A stretch of 24,078 nt of DNA, from positions 1 through 24,078 of the forward strand of contig CAMOXM010000008.1 of assembly GCA_946629155.1 (NCBI GenBank), read 5' to 3'. A program made the translations under genes and the position numbers. Shown piece by piece: positions 1 through 6,741 of this stretch (position 1 is its first letter; each line of letters begins with the position of its first letter). The stretch is from UBA9848 sp003454065. GTDB taxonomy: Bacteria > Spirochaetota > Spirochaetia > Sphaerochaetales > Sphaerochaetaceae. Under the pieces are notes generated by a model. It saw nothing but the letters and a program-made list of their open reading frames with translations. It was not told the DNA's origin and did not search any database.

Positions 1-7
1 GACAAAT

Positions 8-1444
8 TCACTTCCTGCCGCTCCCTTCCTCTTCCCATGTTATCTTGTTCAGCGCCATGATATACGCTCTTATGGACGAAGCGACTATATCAGCGGAAAT
101 TCCGCAGCCCGAATACAATTTGCCGTTGTATCTGAGCTTCACGAGCGTCTCGCCCAGCGCCTCCTGACCTTCGGTTATGCTGCGTATCATGAAATCATCG
201 AGCTCGCAGTGCTGCCCCGCTATCTTGCCGATAGCCATGAACGAAGCGTCAATCGGTCCGTCTCCGACCGCAATCCCCTCGAAAATCCTTCCGGACTTCT
301 CCAAAGTGATATGCGACATCGATCTCGAAGATGCTCCCGAAGTATATACGTAGTCTCTGAGAACATAAGTCGCCGGAACCTGCATGGATTCATTGGCCAG
401 AATCGACTCGAACTCTTTGGCTCCGAGTTTCCTTCTGCTCCTCACATTCCTCCTGACCGCCTCATAGACCCTCGCGAGATCATCGCTCGACAGATCATAG
501 CCTAACTTGCGAGCCAAATCTCCGACAACCTGCATATTGTCATTGACGGTGAGGAAAAGCGAATCATCCTCATCGCCATTCGAACCGTATCTGATGGAAC
601 TGCGTCCTTCATCCGAATCGGAGCATATCCTGCCTATTTTCGAACTTATGCTGAGCATATTGCTCGCATCCAATCCGAATGACCTTGCAAGCTCGGTCTC
701 GTGCGCGACAAGCAATCCGACCACGCCGGGAAGAAAAGGAACATCGCCCCGAACGGACGACACCACAATCTCATCGAAACCGCTTTTCGCCGCATAATAC
801 GAAAGCGCGGAGCCCATATCAGACGCATCCGAAAAAGCGATGCCGAGATCGACTTTTCCGCTGCCGAGCGCGCTAAGCCTGGAAAGGAACGATTGCTTGC
901 GCGGATCGACTTCGTGAGGAAGCATGAGCCCCGCCGTATCGCACAACGTTACCGTGCTCGCTCCGCTGCGAATCGCCTCATCCGCTATCCTGGCGAGAAA
1001 ATCCTCATCAGCCCTGCTCGCATCCAAAACCACGAACTCCACATCCTTCGTCAGCTTCGCGCATTCGCCGACCGCATGCGAAACGGATTGAGCCATCTGA
1101 GCCTCTTTCTTCCCCTGGATATATTCCATTCCGACGCTTGATGACATGCATTGAACGGCTATGCGAGGCTTGGCTGCCGTTTTGAGGGCATCCCATAGTC
1201 CGTCAAGATTGGAAACATCCAATGATACGGGAACCGAGAGCACGGACTTTTTCACATCCATCGCCACCGCCTTGACGAGAAGCGAATCCGCATGGGAAGC
1301 CGTCCATAACGGCAGTGTAATGACATCCGTCCCTATCTTGTCGAGAAGCTTCGCTATCTCGATCTTCTCCTTGAAAAGAACAGCGGAATCGCATGAAGAC
1401 GACAAATTGCGTATGGTGATGTCCTGTATTCTAATTCGTTCCAT
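8..1444 (-). CDS. LeuA-like (isopropylmalate/homocitrate synthase family) protein, metal ligands not conserved
   Basis: 478 aa. The N-terminal ~330 residues resemble the HMGL/DRE-TIM barrel, and the last ~120 resemble the LeuA regulatory domain (GDGPIDASF near residue 400, then a YSGCGISADIVASSIRAY stretch near the C-terminus). The family opening DTTLRDG reads DITIRNL (residues 8-14): the Arg is kept but the metal-binding Asp is Asn. The strand-7 HxHND metal site reads AFSDAS (about 203-208), so both His ligands are missing. CDTAG (168-172) is retained. True 2-isopropylmalate synthases need these residues to bind the divalent metal and condense acetyl-CoA with a 2-oxoacid. The family assignment is therefore good, but leucine synthesis should not be assumed. 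From memory, similar degenerate LeuA-like proteins occur in gut Firmicutes. The gene starts at ATG 1444 with no strong ribosome-binding site, and no leuBCD neighbours are visible. It could be a divergent aldolase-like enzyme or a regulator. Confidence 0.8.
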   Translation of the reverse strand: MERIRIQDITIRNLSSSCDSAVLFKEKIEIAKLLDKIGTDVITLPLWTASHADSLLVKAVAMDVKKSVLSVPVSLDVSNLDGLWDALKTAAKPRIAVQCMSSSVGMEYIQGKKEAQMAQSVSHAVGECAKLTKDVEFVVLDASRADEDFLARIADEAIRSGASTVTLCDTAGLMLPHEVDPRKQSFLSRLSALGSGKVDLGIAFSDASDMGSALSYYAAKSGFDEIVVSSVRGDVPFLPGVVGLLVAHETELARSFGLDASNMLSISSKIGRICSDSDEGRSSIRYGSNGDEDDSLFLTVNDNMQVVGDLARKLGYDLSSDDLARVYEAVRRNVRSRRKLGAKEFESILANESMQVPATYVLRDYVYTSGASSRSMSHITLEKSGRIFEGIAVGDGPIDASFMAIGKIAGQHCELDDFMIRSITEGQEALGETLVKLRYNGKLYSGCGISADIVASSIRAYIMALNKITWEEEGSGRK

Positions 1445-1477
1445 AAGCTCTAAACATTTTTCGGAAGAGGCCTGAAG

Positions 1478-1520
1478 GCGCTTCTAAAACCTCAAAGCGC
1501 TCTTTAAAGCGCTTCTAAAA
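1478..1520. repeat. Paired GCGCTTCTAAAA motifs (MITE-end-like)
   Basis: GCGCTTCTAAAA occurs at 1478-1489 and again at 1509-1520, each followed within a few bases by CCTC. The same 12-mer forms most of the inner part of the terminal inverted repeats of the two MITE-like elements at 6363-6526 and 6921-7083. These are probably remnants or solo ends of that element lying between the LeuA-like gene and a decayed ATPase gene. Confidence 0.5.
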
Positions 1521-1561
1521 GCCTCAAGAAAAAAATTGCATACATTTATAGCACTTCTTAT

Positions 1562-1826
1562 TTAATATGTCAAAGCAAAGCGCCGTATCTGTCGTCGCAT
1601 CAAAACGTCTACCAGCCCTACGGGGCAATACCAAGCATCCCTGCTTATAGGGAACAACTCGTCCGCCATGCAGATCATAAGCGTTTCAGCGCTTGGCCAT
1701 GATGTCAGATAGGAGGCCAAGCCGGTGTCCAGAAAATAGCATTTCGGGGTCATTCTTCGCCAAATCCCTCGCTCTTGCATCATCCAAAGTAACATAGCGC
1801 CTGTCATCTTCCGAGAGACGCTTCAT
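1562..1826 (-). pseudogene. Decayed AAA_14/DUF4143 ATPase, internal deletions
   Basis: Two reading frames carry pieces of one protein family. From ATG 1826 the frame reads RRYVTLDDARARDLAKNDPE, the segment that follows the P-loop region in AAA_14/DUF4143 ATPases. Near position 1745 the signal jumps to another frame with KCYFLDTGLASYLTSWPSAE, which belongs near the start of the DUF4143 domain ~200 residues later. Within a few residues it reaches ELFPISRDAWYCPVGLV, which looks like the family's extreme C-terminus. The best explanation is a full-length gene that has lost at least two internal blocks. A product is unlikely. The family assignment rests on motif recognition only. Confidence 0.65.
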
Positions 1827-1907
1827 CTTAAACGGTCAATGCTGCTTTGTCAAACGAAAAAGCGCAGGCAGGTTGAATCTCCGAGGGATTTTAGGAGCGT
1901 AGCCAAT

Positions 1908-2948
1908 CTATTTGGATCTCTTCAGCGCCAGCTCTCCGCATGCGCCGTTCACTTCGCCGCCCTTCGAATATCTGACGGAATGCGATATGCTGCAATTATC
2001 AAGGAATCTCTCGAATCTTTTTATTTCGGCATCGGAAGGCCTTTTGTATTTTCCTCGGCCGCCCTCGTTGAACGGAATCAAGTTGACATGGCATATCAGA
2101 CCAGCTGCGAAGGCCTTGAGCGCAACCGCATCGGATTTGAAGTCGTTCACGCCGGCGAACAGCGGATACGCCAGCGTAATCCTCCTCCTGTTCTTGCTTT
2201 GATATTTCAAAAGCGCCTTCTTCACTTCGGTCAATGGGTTCGCCTTCGACACGGGAACCAATTCGCGCCTCTTGGATTCATCGGCGCACACGATCGAAAA
2301 GGCAAGCTTCACTTCCGGAAACTTGTTTGCAATATCATATATTCCGCTCGTTATGCCGGATGTGCTCACAGTTATGTTGCGCGCCGACAAGCCCTCTTCC
2401 GTCAAAAAGAATTTCGCTGCGCTGATTACGGCATTCAAATTCAGAAGCGGCTCGCCCATTCCCATGAAAACAATGTTGCGAATTTGGCCGCAAATCCTCT
2501 TCAAATGATAGAATTGCTCTACTATCTCGTAATCTTCAAGGTTTCTGACAAACGGTATTGAAGCCGTACTGCAAAATGAGCATTTGCAATTGCATCCCAC
2601 CTGAGACGACAAGCATGCTGTGGCATCCTTGCCCCCTGCGGGGCTTATGAAAACCGATTCCACTTCCGAGCCGTCGCGCAATCTGACTATGATTTTGGTC
2701 GCCTCTCTGCTATCGGCGACATCCGTCGCTTGAGACGAGAAAAGCCCGTTCGGAAACGCCTTCTCCAAAAACGAGACCGTATATTTGCCCAATGTCTTGT
2801 AAAGCGCGATATCATCATAGCCTTTCATCCGAAGAGTGCGCAATTGCGAAAACCTGTATGCCGGCGCAAACGGGAATGCGGCATCGAATCCCTCCTTTAC
2901 AACGGAAAAAATCGATGGAAAACGAACTTCATGCGAAACATCAGCCAT
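1908..2948 (-). CDS. rlmN: RlmN-family radical SAM rRNA/tRNA adenine-C2 methyltransferase
   Basis: 346 aa, the usual RlmN/Cfr length. The CX3CX2C radical-SAM cluster motif is C119/C123/C126 (GCNCKCSFC). GMGEPLLN (163-170) is the SAM-binding GEP motif, VNLIPFNE lies further on, and C337 in GACGEL matches the C-terminal Cys that carries the methyl in RlmN. RlmN methylates A2503 of 23S rRNA and A37 of some tRNAs. The common SLHA motif reads FSIVCA and the RxSxGxDIDAACG block reads RYSKGGEVNGACG, so this is a divergent member and could be an RlmN-like paralogue. ATG 2948 overlaps the plsC stop by 8 nt, which indicates translational coupling; a GAGAGGA stretch upstream may act as the ribosome-binding site. 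It is the last gene of the tRNA-Tyr/plsC/rlmN unit. Confidence 0.85.
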   Translation of the reverse strand: MADVSHEVRFPSIFSVVKEGFDAAFPFAPAYRFSQLRTLRMKGYDDIALYKTLGKYTVSFLEKAFPNGLFSSQATDVADSREATKIIVRLRDGSEVESVFISPAGGKDATACLSSQVGCNCKCSFCSTASIPFVRNLEDYEIVEQFYHLKRICGQIRNIVFMGMGEPLLNLNAVISAAKFFLTEEGLSARNITVSTSGITSGIYDIANKFPEVKLAFSIVCADESKRRELVPVSKANPLTEVKKALLKYQSKNRRRITLAYPLFAGVNDFKSDAVALKAFAAGLICHVNLIPFNEGGRGKYKRPSDAEIKRFERFLDNCSISHSVRYSKGGEVNGACGELALKRSK

Positions 2949-3711
2949 TGTTTTGAACTTCCTCTCTTATAGCCTCTTCCATGCTCTTCGCAGCCGCTTC
3001 GATAGATTCCTTATCCAAAGCCGAGAAATCAACTTCCTTCAGAACCGCCGCCCTGCCCCTTTTGCCGACGAACATGCGCTTTCGACCCTCGAAGCGCTCC
3101 CTGAGCCCTGACAACGCAATCGGAACGGCAAGCGCTCCGGCTCTCTCCGCCATCTTGAACGAACCGCGCTTGAAAGCCTCCACTTTTCCGGTCTTGCTTC
3201 TAGAGCCTTCAGGGAAAATGAGCATCGGCATGCCGCCGTTGATGCTGTCAACCCCTTTCCTTATCGCCTCGATGTTGGATCTGACGCTCGTTGTATCTAT
3301 CGGTATGCTATGCGAAACCTTGAGGTAAAGCCTGAACAGCGGAATTCTGAAAAGGCTTTTCTTCGCTATGAAGCCAAGTCTCATCGGATAAAGGCCGATA
3401 AAAATCACGGGTATGTCCAGAACAGATGTATGGTTGGCGATGAAGCAAATCCGGGAAGCCGAACCCGCCATGCGCCTTTTGAACTCATCGAAGCCCTTCA
3501 AGTCGATTCGAACTCCGAGAAGGAGACATATAAGCCTGGCATTCAGAATCATGCAGGCGTACATTATGCCCTCGCGCCTTTTCCGACCAATCGGAATGAC
3601 ATGCGAAATCACATAGACAAGCCCGAAAACGACAGTAGTGACCGCAAGGAAAAGACCGAATGCTATAAAACCGAATGTGAAATAAACAAAAACAGGCAAC
3701 GAGCGCTTCAT
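2941..3711 (-). CDS. plsC: 1-acyl-sn-glycerol-3-phosphate acyltransferase
   Basis: 256 aa. It makes phosphatidic acid by acylating lysophosphatidic acid at the inner membrane. The first ~37 residues are strongly hydrophobic, giving one or two membrane segments. The acyltransferase motifs appear in order: NHTSVLD (93-99, catalytic HX4D), the motif II region around residues 131-141, FPEGSRSKTG (166-175) and VPIALSGL (196-203). I chose ATG 3711. The open frame runs on to 3801, but that extension is a translation of tRNA-Tyr and its leader and is not protein. The gene starts 51 nt downstream of the tRNA 3' end and overlaps rlmN by 8 nt. No clear Shine-Dalgarno sequence precedes the start. Confidence 0.9.
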   Translation of the reverse strand: MKRSLPVFVYFTFGFIAFGLFLAVTTVVFGLVYVISHVIPIGRKRREGIMYACMILNARLICLLLGVRIDLKGFDEFKRRMAGSASRICFIANHTSVLDIPVIFIGLYPMRLGFIAKKSLFRIPLFRLYLKVSHSIPIDTTSVRSNIEAIRKGVDSINGGMPMLIFPEGSRSKTGKVEAFKRGSFKMAERAGALAVPIALSGLRERFEGRKRMFVGKRGRAAVLKEVDFSALDKESIEAAAKSMEEAIREEVQNNG

Positions 3712-3762
3712 GGGAACAAGAAAGGCCCCGAGGCGCTTGCCGAAGAGCCACGCATCAGCGTA

Positions 3763-3844
3763 TGGAGAGAGAAGGATTCGGACCTTCGAAGGCTGAGCCA
3801 ACAGATTTACAGTCTGCCCCCTTTGACCGCTCGGGAATCTCTCC
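3763..3844 (-). tRNA. trnY: tRNA-Tyr (GTA)
   Basis: 82 nt, class II with a long variable arm. The acceptor GGAGAGA (3844-3838) pairs with TCTCTCC (3770-3764). The anticodon stem-loop CAGACTGTAAATCTG carries GTA, and the T arm has the loop TTCGAAT-like core. The discriminator base is A and CCA is not encoded. A promoter lies about 28 nt upstream. It precedes plsC and may be processed from a shared transcript. Confidence 0.95.
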
Positions 3845-3871
3845 GAAACAAATTAATTAACTATTCGCAAG

Positions 3872-3899
3872 ATTATACACTTATGCGATAAAAATGCAA
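3872..3899 (-). promoter_or_regulatory. Sigma-70-like promoter for tRNA-Tyr
   Basis: On the minus strand, -35 TTGCAT (3899-3894), a 16-bp spacer and -10 TATAAT (3877-3872) lie about 27 nt before the tRNA-Tyr 5' end. Confidence 0.6.
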
Positions 3900-3969
3900 G
3901 CGATGAAATTTCCAATCCGAAATATCCAGTTCCTCAAACGCTCTTGCGACCGACTTCTTCATCAATTGC

Positions 3970-5295
3970 CTATTGCAGCAGCCATTTCATGACATTCACA
4001 ACTTTCATGCCGTCTATGACATCTTCGGTTTCATCAAGCGACAGGACTATTTTCTCATAATTGTCCCTTATATCGTAAAACGGCGCAAGCTCCCTTTCCC
4101 TGGTCGCGCTGTCTTTCATGGATTCGGTTACCTGAACATACGCTTTCTCATTGGGCTTGTTGGCAATGAAATCTATTTCCTTATTGCTGATTTTCCCTAT
4201 CGCGACATCATAGCCGCGCCTTAGCAGCTCAAAATAAACGACATTCTCCAAGACATGACCTCTATCTCTGTCTCTCAATCCTAACAGGCAATTCCTGATG
4301 CCTATGTCGGAAATGTAATATTTGCCGAGTGTCTTCAAATATTCCTTGCCTTTTATGTCGAACCTCTTTATTTCATAGAACATGAACGTTTCCGTGATAG
4401 CGCTTATATATCCAGCAATCGTATGAAGGCTGCAACTCCTTTTTTGCTCCTGTCTTCGAGAATGCCCGAATTCGTCAATGCCCCGCCTATCGAAAAGCAG
4501 GAAACGATAGAGCCTATGTTGTCGGATAAGAACATGATTATCTTTTTCAGCAACAAGGCATCGGTTACCGCTTTAAGACCTCTTCTCCTCTCTCTTTCCA
4601 ATATGTCCCGATTTATCACCGTGTTGCATATCCCGTCCAAAATCATGAATGCTTTTTCCTGATCCAAACCGGCATCCCTTATCCCTGGCATCCCCCAAAA
4701 ACACAAATAGGCGTTAAATGCCTCTTCCAAAGAATAATGCACATCGTTCGCATCAATTATCTCAAACTTCCTCGCACCGAATGAACCATCGATTTCCTTC
4801 AATTCGAAATCGTGGAAATACAGGAACTCCTTGAAGGAAATAGGCAGCATGTTTATCTCTATGCATCTTCCCGCCAAATATGTCGAATATTCGCTGGAAA
4901 GCAAATAGGCATTGGATCCAGTTACATATATGTCGGTATCGAATTCGACCCTCAACGCATTAATCGCATTCTCCCAGCCTTCGATCCTTTGTATCTCATC
5001 GAAGAACAAATACGCTCTTTTCCCTTCTATTATCCTTCTTTTGACACAATCATAGACGTCTTTGCTGCTCATCAGGGAAAATCCCATGAATTCGAAGTTC
5101 ATTTCGATTATCTGGTCTTTCTCCTTGCCCTCCTCGAGCAAGTGCTTGATCATCAATTTCAACAATTTCGACTTGCCGCATCTTCTTATGCCCGTTATGA
5201 CTTTAATCGGCTCCTTATCTTGAAAAGCGATCAGCCGCGATCAGCCGATTCAGATAAATATCTCTTTTCTTCAGATTATCGACGCCTACCAGCAC
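3970..5295 (-). pseudogene. AAA_14/DUF4143 ATPase with two frameshifts
   Basis: A nearly full-length (~440 codon) DUF4143-type ATPase split over three frames. The start is GTG 5295, 7 nt after a GAGGG ribosome-binding site. It reads RDIYLNRLIA, then a perfect 10-bp tandem duplication (5227-5246) shifts the frame. The next segment holds the P-loop GIRRCGKS, the Walker B-like YLFFDEIQR and the sensor VTGSNAYLLSSEYS, and stops at 4404. The C-terminal DUF4143 part (YISAITETFMFYEIKRFDIKGK, ending at 3970) is restored if the A6 run at 4440-4445 is read as A7. These ATPases are poorly characterised. With two independent lesions the gene is probably dead, unless the A6 run is an assembly error or slippage site. 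A sigma-70-like promoter remains upstream. Confidence 0.8.
5227..5246. repeat. 10-bp tandem duplication disrupting the DUF4143 gene
   Basis: GCGATCAGCC occurs twice in tandem (5227-5236, 5237-5246). Removing one copy rejoins the RDIYLNRLIA and FQDKEPIKVITG segments in one frame, so the duplication is the direct cause of the 5' frameshift. Confidence 0.9.
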
Positions 5296-5334
5296 AACTA
5301 AACCCTCGCAAGAGAAAATAGCAAAAAAAATAAA

Positions 5335-5363
5335 ATTTTACAAATTATTGCATTTGAGTGCAA
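5335..5363 (-). promoter_or_regulatory. Promoter of the DUF4143 pseudogene
   Basis: On the minus strand, -35 TTGCAC (5363-5358), a 17-bp spacer and -10 TAAAAT (5340-5335), 39 nt before GTG 5295. The -35 overlaps a small inverted repeat TTGCA-N6-TGCAA (5348-5363). TTGCATTTGA recurs at 5396-5405 and could be an operator half-site. Confidence 0.5.
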
Positions 5364-5419
5364 AAACTTCTTGAAAACTTACTCGATGCCACATCTTGCA
5401 TTTGATTCTGAACTAAAAA

Positions 5420-5478
5420 TGTCACCTCATTGTCACAAATGTCACTTCCTACCACCACCATGTCACTTCGATATGACA
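5420..5478. repeat. Four direct TGTCAC repeats plus one inverted copy
   Basis: TGTCAC starts at 5420, 5431, 5440 and 5461, and TGACA (its inverse) lies at 5474-5478. Start-to-start spacings are 11, 9 and 21 bp, close to whole helical turns, as expected for a cooperative protein-binding array. The array is in the 280-bp gap between the DUF4143 promoter and the end of the formylglycine-enzyme-fold pseudogene; no gene is seen in that gap. Confidence 0.5.
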
Positions 5479-5483
5479 GATAA

Positions 5484-5507
5484 CTACTGCCGATATTTCA
5501 GCAGTAG
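5484..5507. repeat. Inverted repeat, 7-bp stem
   Basis: CTACTGC (5484-5490) and GCAGTAG (5501-5507) flank a 10-nt loop. This is the second of two hairpins downstream of the formylglycine-enzyme-fold pseudogene. Neither is followed by a T-run on the minus strand, so an intrinsic terminator is not obvious. Confidence 0.5.
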
Positions 5508-5525
5508 GCGCCCGCGCCTGCCTAT

Positions 5526-5549
5526 AAGGGCTGCACCCGTACAGCCCTT
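5526..5549. repeat. Inverted repeat, perfect 8-bp stem, downstream of the variable region
   Basis: AAGGGCTG (5526-5533) pairs with CAGCCCTT (5542-5549) around an 8-nt loop. It begins 26 nt past the stop codon (5576) of the DGR-target-like gene. Diversity-generating retroelements commonly have a hairpin just downstream of the variable repeat; in phage BPP-1 it has an 8-bp stem. The position and stem length fit, but the loop is longer. Confidence 0.55.
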
Positions 5550-5575
5550 GCCTGATCCCTACCTGCTCTGACCTG

Positions 5576-6317
5576 CTAATCCTGGGCGGAGCGGGCGAGC
5601 CGGAAGCCGAGGTAGTCGTACGTGTGCGACGGGCCGTGGTAGTCCCTAAAGGACACGGAGCAGCACCCGACGACGTCGGACCAGCAGCCGCCGCCGCGAA
5701 CGACGCGGTCCGAACCGGAGGAATCATACCGATTCCAGCATCATTCCCAAACGTTTCCCGACATATCGTAAATGCCAAGCTCGTTCGGTTTCTTCATGCA
5801 TACGGGATGAGTCCGGCTGTTGGAATTGCCATCGTACCATGCAACCGCATTTATATTGTTGCTCCCCGAATACTCATATCCATGACTCCTGTTTTCGCCT
5901 CTTGCAGCATATTCCCACTCGGCTTCTGTCGGAAGGCGGTAGCCGTCGGCATCCTCGTTGCAGGTGGGTGTCATCACCGGATATGTTGTAATACGGCCTC
6001 AAACCTTCCACCTGTGACCTTATGTTGCAATATACCAAGCGGTCGTACCAGCTGACATTCTCCACCGGATTCTTTCCACCAGAATAATTCGACGGATTCC
6101 TGCCCATGATTTCCTGATATTCCTCCTGCGTCACCTGATGCGTGCATATAAAGAAGCCCTTGAGAGCGGTTCCCGTCGCATCGACATACACGAAATCATC
6201 CGCAGGAGGTTTCGGTGCGGATATTAATTCCTTGCCGCAATAGTTGCAGAATTTGCTATCGCCCGCAATCCACTTGCCGCATATTATCGTGAAATATTTC
6301 CGTAATTTCAATAGCAA
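5576..6317 (-). pseudogene. Formylglycine-generating-enzyme-fold (SUMF1/CLec) protein, frameshift plus internal TGA
   Basis: About 247 codons in total. A short zinc-ribbon-like start (CGKWIAGDSKFCNYCGKEL; the usual first Cys is missing) leads into an FGE-sulfatase domain: GFFICTHQVTQEEYQEIMG, NPSNYSGGKNPVENVSWYD, then, after a frameshift near 5975-5985, GYRLPTEAEWEYAARG and ELGIYDMSGNVWE. At 5741-5743 a TGA replaces the Trp codon expected in NVWEWCW. The same frame then stays open to TAG at 5576, ending GFRLARSAQD. The start is TTG 6317, possibly not original, because a dispersed repeat and a MITE lie directly upstream. The C-terminal 29-codon stretch looks like a diversity-generating-retroelement variable region. 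TGA is a true stop elsewhere in the window, so genome-wide reassignment is unlikely. Confidence 0.8.
5609..5695 (-). other. DGR-like variable region (VR) in the FGE-fold pseudogene
   Basis: Between the conserved RVVRG and GFRLARSAQD, 21 of 29 codons are NNC (GGC, TGC, TCC, GAC, GTC, TAC, CAC, CTC) and none is AAC or AAT. Diversity-generating retroelements mutate adenines in template AAC/AAT codons, turning Asn positions into this NNC mixture. The same fold carries the variable residues in the Treponema denticola DGR protein TvpA. Upstream codons of this gene have ordinary mixed third positions. No reverse transcriptase and no second copy of this sequence (a template repeat) are in the window. 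Confidence 0.6.
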
Positions 6318-6322
6318 CCCAT

Positions 6323-6355
6323 CGGTAATGCTTTGTGTATTTCCGATTTCTGAAA
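6323..6355. repeat. Dispersed 33-nt repeat, copy 1
   Basis: Matches the reverse complement of 10034-10066 with three mismatches, including a 20-nt exact block (6331-6350). It sits between the 5' end of the FGE-fold pseudogene and the left end of MITE copy A. Both copies read SEIGNTQSI in one frame, so they may be scraps of an old coding sequence. Confidence 0.6.
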
Positions 6356-6362
6356 TGGGTAT

Positions 6363-6526
6363 AGGGCACTTCTAAAAAACCTGCTGTTCGAAGATGCTTG
6401 TGGATTTTCGAGATGAAAAGCCGGCGGAAAACACAGAAATACTGTCGTATTTCGAGGCTTTCCGCCGGCTTTTCAGTCGGAAGGACATCTGGCAGGTTTG
6501 GACTCTGGGGTTTTTAGAAGCGCCCT
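6363..6526. mobile_element. MITE-like palindromic element, copy A
   Basis: 164 bp, noncoding, with terminal inverted repeats AGGGC(A/G)CTTCTAAAAA. If the ends are taken as TAGGGC...GCCCTA (6362-6527), TA dinucleotides flank both sides (6360-6361, 6528-6529), the target duplication typical of Tc1/mariner-IS630 elements. A perfect 16-bp internal stem (6415-6430 with 6459-6474) encloses a second 7-bp hairpin. The strong stem followed by TTTTC on both strands could act as a bidirectional terminator. Copy B differs by two substitutions and one base of an A-run. Confidence 0.8.
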
Positions 6527-6589
6527 ATAATGGTTCGGAAGGGCAAGCAGCATGAAGAAAAGAGTTTTGAAGCGACCTCAACAAGAAAA

Positions 6590-6661
6590 CAGGGGTAACA
6601 GGAATCGAACCTGTAATCCCGGAGCCAAAACCCGGTGCCTTAACCATTGGGCGATACCCCT
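6590..6661 (-). tRNA. trnQ: tRNA-Gln (TTG)
   Basis: 72 nt. The acceptor AGGGGTA (6661-6655) pairs with TACCCCT; the discriminator is G and CCA is not encoded. The anticodon loop TTTTGGC carries TTG. It lies between the two MITE-like copies. The 3' flank on the minus strand is T-rich (TTTTCTTG). Confidence 0.95.
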
Positions 6662-6697
6662 ATTCGTGATTCTTAAGAAATTGATAGACGGTTTTTG

Positions 6698-6726
6698 ATT
6701 TTAAATAAAGAAATGAATATAGTCAA
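6698..6726 (-). promoter_or_regulatory. Sigma-70-like promoter for tRNA-Gln
   Basis: On the minus strand, -35 TTGACT (6726-6721), a 17-bp spacer and -10 TAAAAT (6703-6698), 36 nt upstream of the tRNA 5' end. Confidence 0.55.
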
Positions 6727-6741
6727 GCATTCGCAAATTGC

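Noticed and set aside
1001..1141. Arg-rich plus-strand frames opposite the LeuA-like gene
   Set aside because: Shadow frames with skewed composition and no start signals.
3712..3801. Upstream extension of plsC by 30 codons
   Set aside because: It is a translation of tRNA-Tyr and its short leader; the conserved membrane segment begins at ATG 3711.
5420..5478. CRISPR array
   Set aside because: Repeats are only 6 bp and spacers irregular; no repeat-spacer pattern is present.
5741..5743. Selenocysteine at the internal TGA
   Set aside because: The family position is Trp, not the catalytic Cys, and no convincing SECIS-like hairpin directly follows.
5624..6055. Plus-strand frame of 143 codons opposite the FGE-fold pseudogene
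   Set aside because: Antisense shadow; the minus strand carries unmistakable FGE motifs.
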